Assembly: GCA_009809945.1 (NCBI GenBank)
Contig: WTPW01000158.1
Coordinates: 561,124 to 625,123, forward strand
Source of the DNA: Gigaspora margarita
Taxonomy: Eukaryota > Glomeromycota > Glomeromycetes > Diversisporales > Gigasporaceae
Reading direction: 5' to 3'
Length of the DNA stretch: 64,000 bases
Shown: positions 36,523 to 49,446 of the stretch, one piece after another
Position numbering within the stretch: the first letter of the stretch is position 1
Layout of the letters: every line of letters begins with the position of its first letter
Translations under genes and position numbers: made by a program
The notes under the pieces: model-generated
The model's input: the letters and a program-made list of their open reading frames with translations, nothing else
What the model was told of the DNA's origin: nothing
Database searches by the model: none

Positions 36523-37945
36523 TCAGGGTCTCTCTGTTCTCCATCTACCTTTTGAGTGAGATAATATAGGGTCTCTTATCTTTTCAAATTGATTATCTAT
36601 CCATTCTAATCGTGTCTTATAGTAATATATCATTTTGTTAAGCGCTTGGGCCAAATCATTTCTGGACTCAAAGTAAATTGTGGCCCGTTCTCTCTGATTT
36701 TTATTGCTATTCATACTGATATCCACTGCCTTAGCCTTAATTAAGTTGTCTGAGGAGTGCACTCTCTGTAGCTGTTTTCGGTATATTGTAAATTAATGCT
36801 TTGAATTCTTTTCTTTCATTGAGTGTCTCATCTTTGAATTCTCCTGGAGTAATTCTAAGCATTTTGCCACTTTCTAGATGCACTGACTAGCTTTTTTCAA
36901 GTGCATAGCATCTGGAATTATTTATGATATCGATTTTAATAAATGCTGCCTTGGTTCTGCCAAAGTATTTCATTTTTTCTATATATGCTTGACTGTAGTA
37001 AGAGAGGTATTTTTTAATTATATAAGCTGGTGTCTCCATAGGTATATCCCAGATTGTAAAGCTGTATGTTCCCTGTTGTATGTTTTGTTTTTTTTAAAAA
37101 AAAGACTTTGAGTTTGCTGGTGCCCATATTGAACTGTAGATATCAACTTTATTGGTTTTGTTTCTCTTGCTTCTTATGTTTCTTGTTGTTGAATCCCCAT
37201 CTATACATGATCCTATTTCTGTTTGGATGTCTGTAATATCATCAGTTTTTCTTTTAGTTTGAGGTAGTTGAGGGTTCTGTTCTATTGTTAAGGTAAATAT
37301 TTCGTCCATATGACAAGTGTTCTCCTATGTTGTTTGTAAGATGCATTTGCTGTCCTTAGTTTTATATGTAGCTTTTTCATTTGTGTGAAAATTGCTTTTT
37401 TGTGACTCATCACCTGCAAGGATTTCTTCCATTCCATAGTCCGTTGTTCCATATTCTTGATCCAGCATGATTTTTTTACTTTTGTATGATGCTGATCCTA
37501 ATTCCTGTTTTTGAGTTTCTGTGCTACCTTGTTTGCACATGGTTTCTAAAACCTTTTTGGTTGGTTTATACTTAGTTGTGTTACCGCTTTTTGTATCTAA
37601 CTGGGCTGTTGCAGCCTTTGTTCGATCAACATCCACCTTGTGTTTTTGTAGGGGAAGATTTTCTTTATCACTAATAAATTGTGAGTCAAACTTCGGTAAA
37701 TCTTGTTCCATGAATTTTTGTTCATCTTCTAATATTTCTTGATTTGTTGACTGCTTATAGCTAATGTAGTTATGACTTTCTATAATTTTTCTTATAACTA
37801 TTACTAGACTTGGATTGTTTAATCCTATCCATAGTGCCACTTTTTTGTCTTTTTTCAGAATATCCCTGTTTTGTTCTAGAAGTAACTCCGCTATTTGTGG
37901 GTATTTTTTCTTGAAGAAGTTTTTGTTTGCTGCTAGTAAATTCAT
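36523..37945 (-). pseudogene. LINE ORF1-like protein, broken
   Basis: The first open block (37945-37325, 206 codons) starts MNLLAANKNFFKKKYPQIAE and is lysine-rich and polar. Two further blocks in the same direction (37309-37094 and 36762-36523) probably belong to the same ORF before decay. No zinc knuckle was seen. The assignment as ORF1 rests on position upstream of the endonuclease and on its basic composition, as in other LINE nucleic-acid chaperones. Confidence 0.55.
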
Positions 37946-38100
37946 ATTTCTTCTAGAATTATCATATACTATTATGATTCTAGTATTAAACTATCTGAAT
38001 CTGTGGTCTAGACTTGGTTCCTCTAACTGTCACATATCACATGTTGTTGTTTGTTGATATGTTTTGATTCCACTTACGTGTTTGTTTGTTTACTTCTACT

Positions 38101-41100
38101 GATCGATTATGTAATCAATTAGTGATCTGTGTTACAGGGTGTTTTGTATTCTCCAAAAAGTTGTAAAAAAATTTTTTGAAAAATTTTCCATAAAGGAGGT
38201 TTTATCTAAAAATCTAAAAGGTAATTGCTTTTCTAAGGGAGTGTTTCTAAGTAACTCCTGTTTAATCTTTAACTTGTATGTTTTATCTTAGACAAGGTTT
38301 TAGTATTGCCTAAAAGGACAGTAAGTTTTTATTGATATTGTTTATAGTATTAATTATAGACTGTTTTTGGAATTGAAGAGCACAACATAGCCAATTCACT
38401 TTTATTGATAAGATATTTTTAGTTATTTATAATAATAAAAGTAATTAGCAACTAACTCTTTATGAAAATATTGAGCAATTGAAAGTTTCAATCAAAAATA
38501 TCAAAGTAAATCTTTATATATTTGTTGCAATTTATTTTATATTGATCTGTTGTAAAAAAAAAAAAAAAAAGCAATACAGCAAGCAAAAGATTTTAAAACA
38601 AATAATAACTTTTTATACTGCTATTTTATAAGCTATTAATCTATTTTTCTTAGCTAAGCATTCTTGCATTCTTAGTAATATTTATATATAAGAGCCTTTT
38701 GAAAGTGAATAGAGCTAAAAGAACATCTTTAAGCAAACAAATATAAGAAATAGCTACAAACAATAAACTAGTATCAAATTCTTTCTCTTCAATATCAATA
38801 ATAGCTGGAGTGAGTCAATAGAAAAGTGACAAATTTTTTCTAAGTAAAAATCTTTTCAATTCTGAGCCTAAATATTTTATCAACTATCTTATTAAATCTA
38901 AATAGATAATTTTAAGACTAAAATTAAAAAATTTTTATTAAAATTTGTTAAATAGTTGTCAAGATTTTTAATTTAAAAATTAAAAAAAATTGACTAAATG
39001 ATTTGTTTCTTTTCTATTGACTCACCTTAGCTTTTGGCAAAGTTAACCTTTGTGACTTGTGTATTAAAATAGCCCAAGCAAGTAAAAGTATAATTTGAAA
39101 TCAAAAGCATATATCAAACTTATCTTCCCAAGTATACTAAACAAAAATATGACTTGAATTCCAGTTGAATTCATAATAGTAGATCCATTATACTCATCAA
39201 ATACAACTAAAACAGCTATGGGTTGTGTTTGTTTTTTTTTTGTTTTTAAATATTATATTTTTTTATTGTTCTTATTGCACTATTTACAAGTCCAACAGAT
39301 ATTCAAAAATTTATATTAAGCATCACAGTGCATTTCTTGATAAAAGAAGTTCTGGCTCAAGACCTTTTGATGTTCAGAATTAGTATTAGAAGCTCCAGAA
39401 ATGTATAAATAGCACAGATTTTAACAATTGGTTGATTTAACAAAATAAGTTTAGCAAGGTTAATCTTATCAACTTTCTTTTATTTGTAAATATATTAGTA
39501 GCACTTGAAAATTCTTTATATCTAAACTCAAATAGATTTTCTGGCACCCATATTGTTAATGACTAAATAGAATTGCCATTATATAAATATAATAAAAGAT
39601 CTCTAAATTAATATTGTTTGCTTGAATTACTAGCCTGTTATTGTATAACATCAAGTTTGTATATATAAAAAATAGGGTCAGGGTCAATATCTTCAAGAAA
39701 AGGTGATTGTTATTTATTAAGCAGACTAAAAAAAAAGTTTTACAAGGTTTATATTTATACTAGCTCTAACTGCATCTTCTTACTTATTAAAAGGGCCTAT
39801 ACTACTAGTTACTAATTATATATATTATGTGCATTAATTGACTAACTAACTTATAACACAATATTCACTAACACTATTACTTTATTCTGTTATTACTATG
39901 CCTCAATTCAAATTTAATTGAATAGGTGATACCAATCCCATGAACATAATCATGATCACAATTGTTTAATCACATGTGCATATAATTATAATTATAATTC
40001 TATTCATTATAGTTTCTTCTTCTCAAAACACTTTCCAATTTTTTGGGTTTAGGTTTAGGCTTATTATAATAATACTAATAGAAAATTTTCACAACCTCTC
40101 ATGCATTAGCAAGGTTCTTCTCAGGCTTCCAAGATCTTTTTCCAATATCACAGCTCTTCTAGTTAATCAGGTAATATAATTTTCTTCAAATAAATTTTGA
40201 GTCTATAATTTCATAAATTTCATACTTATTTTTACTATTAACTATTACTAGCTAAGATGTTTCTAGTTTCTTTTCTGGAATATTGCTGTAATATAAAGTT
40301 CTAATAACAATATATAGAAAGTATTGTGAATTTTAAATGTAGGAAGCATGGCTAAATAATAAGTAACTAAATTAATTTGAGTTAAAATAGTATAAGGTTC
40401 TAGGTAATAATTCTAGTTTTTCTAAGGGTCTTGTAGTATGATATTTCATTGCAATAATCAAACTTTGTTGTCTTTTTTGTTTGATGGGTGTTTTCTTTGT
40501 AAATCATTAAAACTTGGTCATATAATATTTAGAAATTATCTTTATTTTAATTAAAAGCTTTTCTATAGATATTATATAGATTGACTATTACTTTTATTAG
40601 TATAAATAGCATTAACCAGTTATTTTAAATAATTTGTACCTGATTACCCTTTTTTTAGGGTTCTTAAAAATTTCCAAAATTTTCTAAATTACTCCAGTGC
40701 TATTTAAATAATAATTACTAGCAAATTAGCCAATAATTGATTATAATTTGTTGTAATATAACATAATCAGAAATATTTAAACCAATATTTATTTTGTTAA
40801 AAATTGTTTATTATTCATATTTTGTATAAAAAACCACCTTTTTTAATATAAAGTTTTCTTTGGACATTTTTGCTATTAAAATTTCTTACTTTAAGCCTAA
40901 TGTAGATCTAATTCCAATATAAATAAACTTAAAAAATTTTAATAACCACATTATTACAACTTTTTTTAGATAATATTGAAAAAAATAACTCCTTGTAGCA
41001 AATTAGTACCATGATTATCTGATTATTATTACTTTGATATTAATTATTATTAAAATATTACTTTTAATAACTTATTATTATTTTTTTCTAATATCAATAT

Positions 41101-41834
41101 TTTATTATTAGCTCTTTAATTGCTTTACTTTTGCAAGTTATATAAGATCTTTCTGTTAAATAAAATTATTATTATCTTTTTATAATTGGTTGCAGTTTAA
41201 AGTGGACTATTGCCTATACTATTTTATTTGCTTTTTCAATTAACTGTTACAATATAATTCAAAAAAATAATAATAATTATGCAATAAATCTCAAAACTAT
41301 AGTCAGGAATATTACCAAAAATGGACAATACTAGTCATACTATTTATAGTAATAAAGTGTTAATTATATAATTCTAGAGATTTTGAAAGAAATATTTATT
41401 TGCTAATTAATAATACAGATTATGGTATTCTCAAATGCATAAATTAATTGATCAAAAATAAACTTTAAATCAAAAAATAAATTGCACATTTTGTTAAAAA
41501 AAGTCTAGAGGTACAGTCCGTTTTTTTTATACTTTTTTTTTAATAAAAGGAGGGTCATTTAATGAGTAGAGAAATTATCAGGTTCTATATATAATATAAC
41601 ATATATATAATATATATAATATATAGATTTGCATATATAATATTATAAATATATAATTTTTAATATTAAATAACTTTTAATTTACTAAATAATTTAACTA
41701 CCAAAAAGTGTATTTCAATAAAAAATTCCAACAAGCCCAAAATTATTAAAATCCAATTACTGAATCACAAAATCATTACTTTATATGTTTAAAAATAGGC
41801 TACTACCTAAAATAAGCTATCCACACCTTGTATA
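38101..41834. other. Gene-free, very AT-rich DNA
   Basis: No convincing coding sequence. The open frame at 39976-40179 is hydrophobic low complexity and not called. The palindrome at 38803-39033 is listed separately. Confidence 0.6.
38803..39033. repeat. Palindromic MITE, about 230 bp
   Basis: GTGAGTCAATAGAAAAG at the left pairs with CTTTTCTATTGACTCAC at the right, with AT-rich arms continuing inward. A TA-type target is plausible but not proven. Confidence 0.65.
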
Positions 41835-42316
41835 TCCACCGATTTGGTTTTACCCCAAAATTAGCCAATCATAATTGAGAATCATTTGCTATTAAAATTT
41901 ATTACAAAGTGAATTTTTACAACAACGGTCTTTTAAACTTACTTTTAATCCATAATTAAGTGTATAGAATATTTTAATATCTATGTGTTTAATTATTAGC
42001 TAAAAGTAAGTTAAAAAGGTAGTTTTTCTGAAAATTGCTTCTGAATTTACCCTTACCCAATATACAACCGATCGTTCAATGACAAACTGATCCTTCACAA
42101 CTCAAAAATACCTGAACGCTTCAAACAACAAGTGATAGTGCTTCCTTTACAGCTTGGTGTGGCTGTTCTTTGAATATTTATTGCTTATTTATCTCATATC
42201 GAGGCCAAAAAACTATTTTATTTGAAGGTTTCGTTTGTTATTCTTCATGTCACTTAATAGCAGAAGTTTGTGTAATAGTTTATTGAAAAAAGACCCCTAA
42301 AAATCAAATCGGTGGA
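41835..42316. mobile_element. TA-flanked MITE, 482 bp
   Basis: The ends TCCACCGATTTGGTTTT and AAATCAAATCGGTGGA are inverted, with TA outside at 41833-41834 and 42317-42318. Internal arms also pair (TAAACTTACTTTTAAT with the inverse near 42005). No ORF. Confidence 0.75.
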
Positions 42317-42319
42317 TAT

Positions 42320-42642
42320 GGGTACCAGTTAAAATCCTAACAAACAAAATCCAACAGGTCATAATCCCAACAAAAAAATTCTGACAATAAAAATTCTGAC
42401 AATTATGACAACAAAAAATTATTAAATTTAATTTTATTTAAGTTATATTAGGGTTAGATAAGTACCTAGATTAGAGTTAGATTGAATGCCTGAGTTAGAG
42501 TTTGGGTTTAGTTGATTTTATCAGTTATAGTAAAGGTGCTCAAGAAAAGCTTTTTTTGATTGTTGGAATTTTGATTGTCAGGATTTTTTTGTTAGGTTAT
42601 GACCTGTTGGGATTTTGTTTGTCAGGATTTTGACCCAAACCC
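42320..42642. mobile_element. MITE with repeat-built TIRs, about 323 bp
   Basis: It abuts the previous element. The arms consist of AAAATCCTAACAAACAAAATCC and similar words, with GGTCATAA mirrored by TTATGACC. TAT occurs outside both ends. The interior is AT-rich without an ORF. Confidence 0.65.
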
Positions 42643-42709
42643 TATACCTTTTGGTCAAAAAACTCAAAAAAGTTTTTAACAAATGAATAGTTACTATATT
42701 GTAAAGAAT

Positions 42710-42997
42710 TTACTATATAAATCAATTATTATCACTTAAGTAAACTTATTTGGAAGATTAATCTACATATATACTAATATTTATAGCAAGATTAAAGAAC
42801 ATTTTATTATTTAATATTGAACTTTTATTTGATAAAAAAATTAAAATTTTTTAAAAAAATATATTCAACAAATGTAAAAATTAATATTATATAATAAAAA
42901 GTTCTTCAATTTTAATAAAAATTTTAGAGCATGTTTATTTCGATATTCTATACAAGTTTACTTAAGTGATAAGTATCGATTTATATAGTAAAGTCAA
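42710..42997. repeat. Inverted repeat, about 290 bp
   Basis: TTTACTATATAAATCAATTA and ATCACTTAAGTAAACTTA near 42712 pair with TAAGTTTACTTAAGTGAT and the mirrored ATTTATATAGTAAA near 42960-42992. A non-autonomous element without coding potential. Confidence 0.6.
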
Positions 42998-43124
42998 GAC
43001 ATTATTATGTATCAACTATATGCAATTGGTCAGAAATCAATTTTATCCAAAAATAAGCTACTCTAATTTTGTATAACCTTTTGCCCAAAAAAGTAGCTTA
43101 TTTTTATATAGTAAATTTTAATCA

Positions 43125-43250
43125 CAGGGCCCAAGATCAACAAAATTTGTAGTATGAGACAATTAATTAGTTTTAAATTTAGTATATAAACTCCAATTTG
43201 ATTAACTAATTGTTTATATAATATAAAACTTTGTTAATCTTGGGATCCTG
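43125..43250. repeat. Small inverted repeat with CAGGG/CCTG ends
   Basis: CAGGGCCCAAGATCAACAAA pairs with TTTGTTAATCTTGGGATCCTG. A related motif (CAATCAC, then GATCCAAGATCA) is scattered at 28265, 41740, 61650 and 62350, suggesting an old dispersed family. No clear target duplication. Confidence 0.55.
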
Positions 43251-44135
43251 TAATTAGAAACTAATAATTTTAAGTTCATTAGAATTATCTTACTGAGATA
43301 AACATTTTGGCATTAAAATTATCCAAACAGAAAATAATTTTTAAAAAATAAAAATTATTTTATTAAATTTCAAAGTTTTTTTATAAAAAATTTTAGTACT
43401 ATATATTTCTAAAAATAAGTTATCTACAAAAGAAGCTACCTCTTATTTTTTAAAAAATTTTTCTTAAAAATGCCATTAAGCAAAGTTGCTCAGAACATCG
43501 AAATATACTTATAATTAAAATTTATTAATACACTTTTTAATTTTTCTTAAGCTCAATTTTTTTTTCTCACCTTGTTTTATATTTCCAAAAAATTTAATTT
43601 TAAGTTAATATATAGGAAAAAACATCATAAATTCAAAGCTTATAGCAATTTTATATGTTTTTTTATAAATTTGATTTGTAAAAAATTTTCATGTGATTGA
43701 CTGATATATAAATAGTTGAAAGTCCATAAAGTAGAAGTTGATACACTTGGTATTGCCAAAGTTAGATCTTGCTAAAGAAGTAGAAAGAAGTAAGTTTTTT
43801 ATTATTAACTAGTCTTTTTTTTGCTATAATTTGCTAAAACACAATAATATTAAATAATGCAAGAATAGCCTGCTTAGGTAATAATCTATTATTATTTTGA
43901 TAAGTTGTAATAATTAAGCAATATCTTAATTACTATCCAACATATTAAGGGAGTTGCTTGAAATATCTAAAATATACTATTTGTGAAGTGAACTATTCTA
44001 TAAACTGATTATCTATAAAATAAGCTTTATTAGTAAAATAAGATGCCTTTAAAATAATTGTATACAATTTATTTGTAATACATTAATAATTTTTAACAGA
44101 TTTACAATAATTCTTTTTAAAGACATTACATTTTA

Positions 44136-44317
44136 CCATATTTCTCCAAAAATAAGTACCATTTTTTTTACTATAGAGGTGCTTATTTTTAGATATAAAC
44201 TCAACTAATAATTTGATATTTAGTTGTTTATTTATATTATATAAGAGGTGCTTATTTTCAGGTATATATGAATTGCAGGGGTGCTTTTTTGTAGTTGCTT
44301 ATTTTGAAGAAATATGG
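44136..44317. mobile_element. TA-flanked MITE, 182 bp
   Basis: CCATATTTCTCCAAAAATAA pairs with CTTATTTTGAAGAAATATGG, with TA outside on both sides. The short word GGTGCTTATTTT repeats inside. Confidence 0.7.
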
Positions 44318-44490
44318 TATATTGTTTAGTTATAGTTAGATACTATGAACTCTTCTAAACTTTAGCTCAAAAAAAGATTATTGAGGCCAATTAAAGACCA
44401 GTAAATTATTCTAAAAATTTATAAAATCAATTTTGTTTTGGGTAATATTCCTGACTGAACTATAAACTGCCTTCTGGCATTTTGAGATTA

Positions 44491-44743
44491 TATGGGCAGT
44501 CAAAAGTAGAAACTACCCAATTTGTTTTTAAGTAAATCTTTTTCAGACTTTAAATTAAATATCTCAACAACCATTAAACCAAACTTGATAAAAATTTTTT
44601 ATTTTAATTCTATATAGTTATAGAATTAAAATAAAAAAAATTTATTAGGTTTGGTTTAATAGTTGTTAAGATATTTTAATTAAAATTTTTAAAAACAACT
44701 TACTAAAAACAAATTAGGTAGTTTCTACTTTTGACCTCCCATA
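44491..44743. mobile_element. Near-perfect palindromic MITE, 253 bp
   Basis: TATGGGCAGTCAAAAGTAGA pairs with TCTACTTTTGACCTCCCATA, and the arms pair almost to the centre (AATTCTATATAGTTATAGAATT). TA flanks both ends. Confidence 0.75.
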
Positions 44744-44921
44744 TAGTCATACTACTCCTTTTTTTAGAGTGTTTTGGGAGATATGATTAAAGTAAAATTT
44801 AACTCAATATATAAAATATATAAAAAAAGAAAAGTTATTTTGCTTAAATCTAGAAATATAACTCAAGTTGGAATATAACCCAGTGGGAATATAATCTATA
44901 ATTATTATATAAAACACTAAA

Positions 44922-45451
44922 CTGTAGCTAATGCTTGGTAAAATTGTGTAAAATTTATTTTGAGCTTTGATTTTGGACAAGAGTTTTACTAAAATGCACC
45001 TATGGTTTTTACACTATGTTATACAATTCAATTAGAATAGCCAATTAAAATTTAAGATCATATGTAATATAAAGTTTCATTTTTTTTGTTTATTCTTTAA
45101 AAAAATCTTTTATATCTCAAAATTTTGCTTATAAAACCACCTTTGGGGCTCTAATAAAAAAAATTTTCTTGCTAAATTTTGTATATACTAATGCCCAGAT
45201 AAAATCCAAGGCCTCCCTCTAACCCCAAAGTAATTAAATTTATTTTTTGATTTATAAAAATTTATTTTGTTGTTTTTGTTACATGGATTTGCAAATCTAA
45301 TTTACCTATAGTGGTAAAACACTATAAGTGCATTTTATATTAATTGTTAGACAATAAATCTATTTTTGGTATAGTATTAAATAGATTTGATTGTCCAAAA
45401 TCAAAAACCTGAAAATTAAATTTTATTCAATTTTGCCAAGTACTAATTTAG
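44922..45451. repeat. Inverted-repeat element, about 530 bp
   Basis: AATGCTTGGTAAAATTGTG and TTTGATTTTGGACAA at the left pair with TTGTCCAAAATCAAAA and CAATTTTGCCAAGTACT at the right. A short relative sits at about 60018-60168. No ORF. Confidence 0.65.
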
Positions 45452-46055
45452 TGAAACCAGAAAATAAAGTAAGTAAATTAGATCATACTATTTTGAATTA
45501 AAATTCTGAACTTGTGCTTATTAATTAAAGTCATATTTCAGTAATTTTGAATTTAAGATTTAGAGTTGTTTTTTATATAAATTTATTTGGCTTATAATTA
45601 TTAAATTTAAAAAATATAATTTATAATTTTTTTAAATAAGCCAATTTTTTTTATTTAAATAAAATATAAATTCATAAAATACAAAATTTTCATAATATAT
45701 ATATATATATTTGTAATTAGAATTTGGTATAGAACTAATCAATTTATTGATGTACATATCATTTAGGTAATTCATAATTGATATTATACACTTCAAAAAA
45801 CTTCTTCTTTATTTCTAATTATCACTTTGTTCTATCTTTTCAAGCAAATATCCAATTTCATAAGAAATATTTAGAGTAGAAACATTTATCAGGTGATTTC
45901 CACCTCTTAAGAGGGCACCCCCCTCCCCCACCTGATACTAAACTAGCTAATCAAATTTAAGCAAATAATATATATAGGTGCACCTATAAACTGAACCTGG
46001 ATCTGGTCCAAAGTCTGCAAACTGGTCTGAGTCCTAATATATTTAAATGCATTTT
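45452..46055. other. No gene seen
   Basis: AT-rich. It contains a C-rich block (GCACCCCCCTCCCCCACCTG near 45925) resembling the blocks near 2375 and 58445. Confidence 0.5.
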
Positions 46056-46418
46056 TGGTGCTAAACAAGTTTACTTAGTGCATAAAGTTAGAATTAATTA
46101 GTGAAATTTCATGAATCATAAAATTTAATAGATTTTTATTAATAAAATTCTATAAAATCTTATGATTCACAAATTTTTATTAATTAATTCTAACTTTCTG
46201 CACTAAGTAAACTTGTTCAGCATTTAAATATACATCAAATAAGCAGAAATATTTTTATTTTACTTGAAATTTGGAGAACAGATCCATAATTTTGGATTTT
46301 TGATCAAAAAAGTCAAATTTAAGCATTTTTTCTCTAAATTTAAAGTAAAATAAAAACAATTCTTCCAATTTGATGTACTTTTAGATACTGAACTAGTTTA
46401 CTTAGTGCATTAAGTTAG

Positions 46419-46701
46419 GGATGGCTAAAGCCCAGTTCATTTATATGTTTTTGATTATTTAATTAAAATTAGAGTAAGGGTTAGTTTGGAGTTAGGATTA
46501 GAGCAAAGTCTTATATGTAAAATTGTTTTTCTGACATTTTTTATTAGTGCTCCGAGACAGGTTTAGACACTCGTTACTTGTATTTTTTGTGTTTTTTACT
46601 TTTTTTTTGTTTTTGTCTCATCGGGCTGATCCGGGAAAGTCAAATATTACAACTTGATTGGCCATTGATCACGTGACTGAACCTGGCTTTAGATGATCAC
46701 A
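46419..46701. mobile_element. 283-bp insertion with 8-bp TSD in the palindromic array
   Basis: TAAGTTAG is duplicated at 46411-46418 and 46702-46709. Near the ends, CTAAAGCCCAGTTCA and the inverse of TGAACCTGGCTTTAG pair. The array is uninterrupted in the neighbouring units. The duplication length fits a hAT-like element, but the outermost bases are not a good Y-A-R-N-G match. Confidence 0.65.
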
Positions 46702-47468
46702 TAAGTTAGAATTAGTTAATAATATTTTGTGTATTATAAGATTTTATAGAATTTTATTAATAAAATTCTATAAAATCTTATAATACACAAAATATTATTA
46801 ACTAATTCTAACTTAATGCACTAAGTAAACTTGTTTAGCATCTAAAAGTACATCAAATTGGAAGAATTGTTTTTATTTTACTTTAAATTTAGAGAAAAAT
46901 ACTTAAATTTGACTTTTTTGATCAAAAATCCAAAATTATGCATCTATTCTTCAAATTTCAGGTAAAATAAAAATAATTCCATCAATTTGATGTATTTTTA
47001 AATGCTGAACAAGTTTACTTAGTGCATTAAGCTAGAATTAATTAATAATAATTTGCAAATCATAAGATTTTATAGAATTTTATTAATAAAATTCTATTAA
47101 CTCTTATTATTAACAAGATTTTACCAAGATTTTAATAATTAATTCTAACTTTATGCACTAAGTAAACTTGTTTAGCATCTATAAATACACCAAATTAGCA
47201 AAATTTTCTTATTTTACTTGAAATTTGGAGAATAGATGCATAATTTTTGATTTTTGATCACAAATGTTAAATTTAAGCATCTTTTCTCCAAATTTCAAGT
47301 AAAATAAAAAGAACTCTGCTGATTTGATATATTTTTAGGTGTTGAACAAGTTTATTTAGTGCATTAAGTTAGAATTAATTAGTAAAAGTTTGCGAATAAT
47401 AAGAGTTTGTAGAATTTTATTAATAAAATTCTATAAAATCTTATGATTCACAAAATTTACTAATTAAT

Positions 47469-48474
47469 GGTTAGCATTTCACTTTTTGTATTACTGGTAG
47501 TACAGTTAAAAAAATAAATTAAAAATCTAAATAATTATAAATTTAAATAATTTTTATATACAAAGATCTAATAAATATACAAGAATAGCTTGGTTGTGTT
47601 TTTTTTTATATAATTAATTAAGTTGTTAAGAAAAAAATTTTTTTAAACAGTTACTTTTGGCAAATTTTGATATACTACTGGTAGTACACTATTTAAAGCA
47701 ACTATAATCTTAAAGTTATTAATAAATTTTATAAAATAATAGTTTGTTATATAAAAAAAGATTTATAATAATTAATAGTTAAAAAATTATAATTAGTTAT
47801 ATTATAAAAATTTTAACTTATAATATAAGCTTTGTGCAACAATAATAGAAAATTATTACTATTTTTAGTAATTCGTATGAGGTCTTTGATTTTTAGCCAA
47901 TAGTTAAAAATTATTTGTTATATATATTTTCTTAAATTATTAATAAAAGTTCAGAGATTTAGTATTTAATTTTAATTTATTAAAATTTATAAAGATAAAC
48001 AAATTTATCAAAATTTATATAACTTAAAAATTTAAAAAATTTCTTCTAATTTTTATATATAAAATCTAAACAAATATTTAATAGTAAAAGTTAGTAAAAA
48101 GTTTAAATTGAAATTATTGTTATATATTATATTAATTTTAATAATTTTAATTTTATTATAATCAGAACACTTATTTTTATAACTTTTATTAAAATTTTAA
48201 AAAATTATATAATAAAATATTTTTAAATAATGTTTAAAATTTATAAGATAACTAGTAAATACTATATAAAAATTTGATTTTACTAAATTTTCTAGAAAAA
48301 AAAATATATAAAATCAGAAATAGCAGTTAAAGCTATTTTAACAATTAGTACATGTTATGATTACTTCAATAAAGTAAAATGTAATATTTAAAAAGATAGT
48401 TTATTTTTAAATTTCTAGAAATTTTCTTTTAAAAACTGTTACAATGTAGTACAATGTACTACCAGTAGTATAGC
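47469..48474. mobile_element. 1-kb AT-rich insertion with TACTACCAGTAGTA ends
   Basis: It splits the last palindromic unit. TATTACTGGTAGTACAG near the left end is mirrored by TGTACTACCAGTAGTAT at the right, and a further TACTACTGGTAGTACA copy lies at about 47672. ATTAAT occurs outside both ends. No ORF; extremely AT-rich. Confidence 0.55.
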
Positions 48475-48671
48475 ATTAATTCTAACTTCATGCACTAAAT
48501 AAACTTGTTCAGCTCCAAAAAATACATAAATATATTAGACTCAGACCAGTCTGCAACTTTGGATCAGATCCAAACTGAACTCATAATTGAGTCTGAGTCT
48601 GGTTATTAAAAATTTATATAGTTATTTTGGGCAATTTTGACTGGCTAATATTACTATATTATATAGCACCT

Positions 48672-48755
48672 AATAATCCCTGATCCCCCAGATGGTCTAT
48701 GGACACGTACTGATTCACGTGACTTTGCACATACTAGTTAATCACATGATGAGCA
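48672..48755. repeat. Dispersed inverted repeat, copy 1
   Basis: GGTCTATGGACACGTACTGA and the following bases through ACTAGTTAATCACATGAT recur in reverse orientation at 58190-58262 with a few differences. This is a shared transposon fragment 9.5 kb apart. Confidence 0.7.
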
Positions 48756-48759
48756 TATA

Positions 48760-49442
48760 AAGAAATATAGAAATAATAAACTCTTCCCAATCATTCATAT
48801 AATCAATAGCAGTTCCTAATAAAACTTCTATATAAACATTAATGACGAAATTTCATATTATATCAAACTGTTTGAATTATTAAACACAAATAAATAATAA
48901 ATTAAGTGCAAATAAACTATGAAAACCATTTAATTAAACTATAAAAAAAAATTAACATTAGTCTGATTAAATATATAATAAAATGAACTGTTAATATTAC
49001 TAATCTACCCAAAAGCTTAATTACAAAATCATATATGTACAAAAACCAATTATTTGTGGAATTCAAGCTTATAACTATCATATAATTGCTTGTTCAAATC
49101 TTGATACTTATGCTTGATCGTCCCAAAATTTCAATATTCAGAGTATCAAATTTATGCATTTGTATGTAAAATTATGTAATAGAAGTATCATGAAAACAAT
49201 TTTTTGCATATATAAGAAAAAAAGATTTTTTTGTTTAGTTTACTGAATTTAGTTTGATAATAATTACTCTTATCTATCTACCTTAAAACATTTTTATATT
49301 AAACCTAAAAATTCGCTATTTGTTAATAAATATAACTTATATTGCATATTGTAAAAACGCATATTTGATCTTTACATACTAGTAGAATAATACACAGTTC
49401 AACTCTTTCGATTTTGCTAAACATAATGACTAGTAAAAATAT
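48760..49442. other. No gene seen
   Basis: AT-rich, without supported features, ending at the TTAA of the next MITE. Confidence 0.5.
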
Positions 49443-49446
49443 TTAA

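Larger units (their letters stand above)
30340..38100 (-). mobile_element. Nearly full-length decayed LINE with RNase H
   Basis: Reading on the minus strand the order is ORF1, endonuclease, reverse transcriptase, RNase H, Cys/His knuckle, 3' region. A T-run at 30344-30356 on the plus strand marks the probable poly(A) end. Numerous stops and frameshifts break it, and a hAT-like MITE is inserted at 34351-34605. No target duplication was identified, so the ends are approximate. The component parts are listed separately. Confidence 0.85.
46056..48520. repeat. Tandem array of palindromic units, period about 330 bp
   Basis: Each unit has two alternating palindromes. One is centred on TTTTATTAATAAAATTC (about 46138, 46757, 47088, 47425) and flanked by TTAGAATTAATTAGT and ACTAATTAATTCTAA. 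The other is centred on TTTTGATCAAAA (about 46299, 46920, 47257). The words TAAACTTGTTCAGCAT and AGTTTACTTAGTGCATTAAG join them. After subtracting the insertion at 46419-46701, the spacing is 328, 331 and 337 bp. A second insertion splits the last unit (47469-48474). Confidence 0.8.

Noticed and set aside
37521-38057. Plus-strand ORFs opposite LINE ORF1
   Set aside because: Shadows of the lysine-rich minus-strand ORF1.
39976-40179. Hydrophobic 67-codon ORF
   Set aside because: Low-complexity AT-rich sequence, no start context or motif.
46056-47475. The regular repeats as a CRISPR array
   Set aside because: Units are long palindromic DNA with repeats throughout and no unique spacers, in a eukaryotic context.
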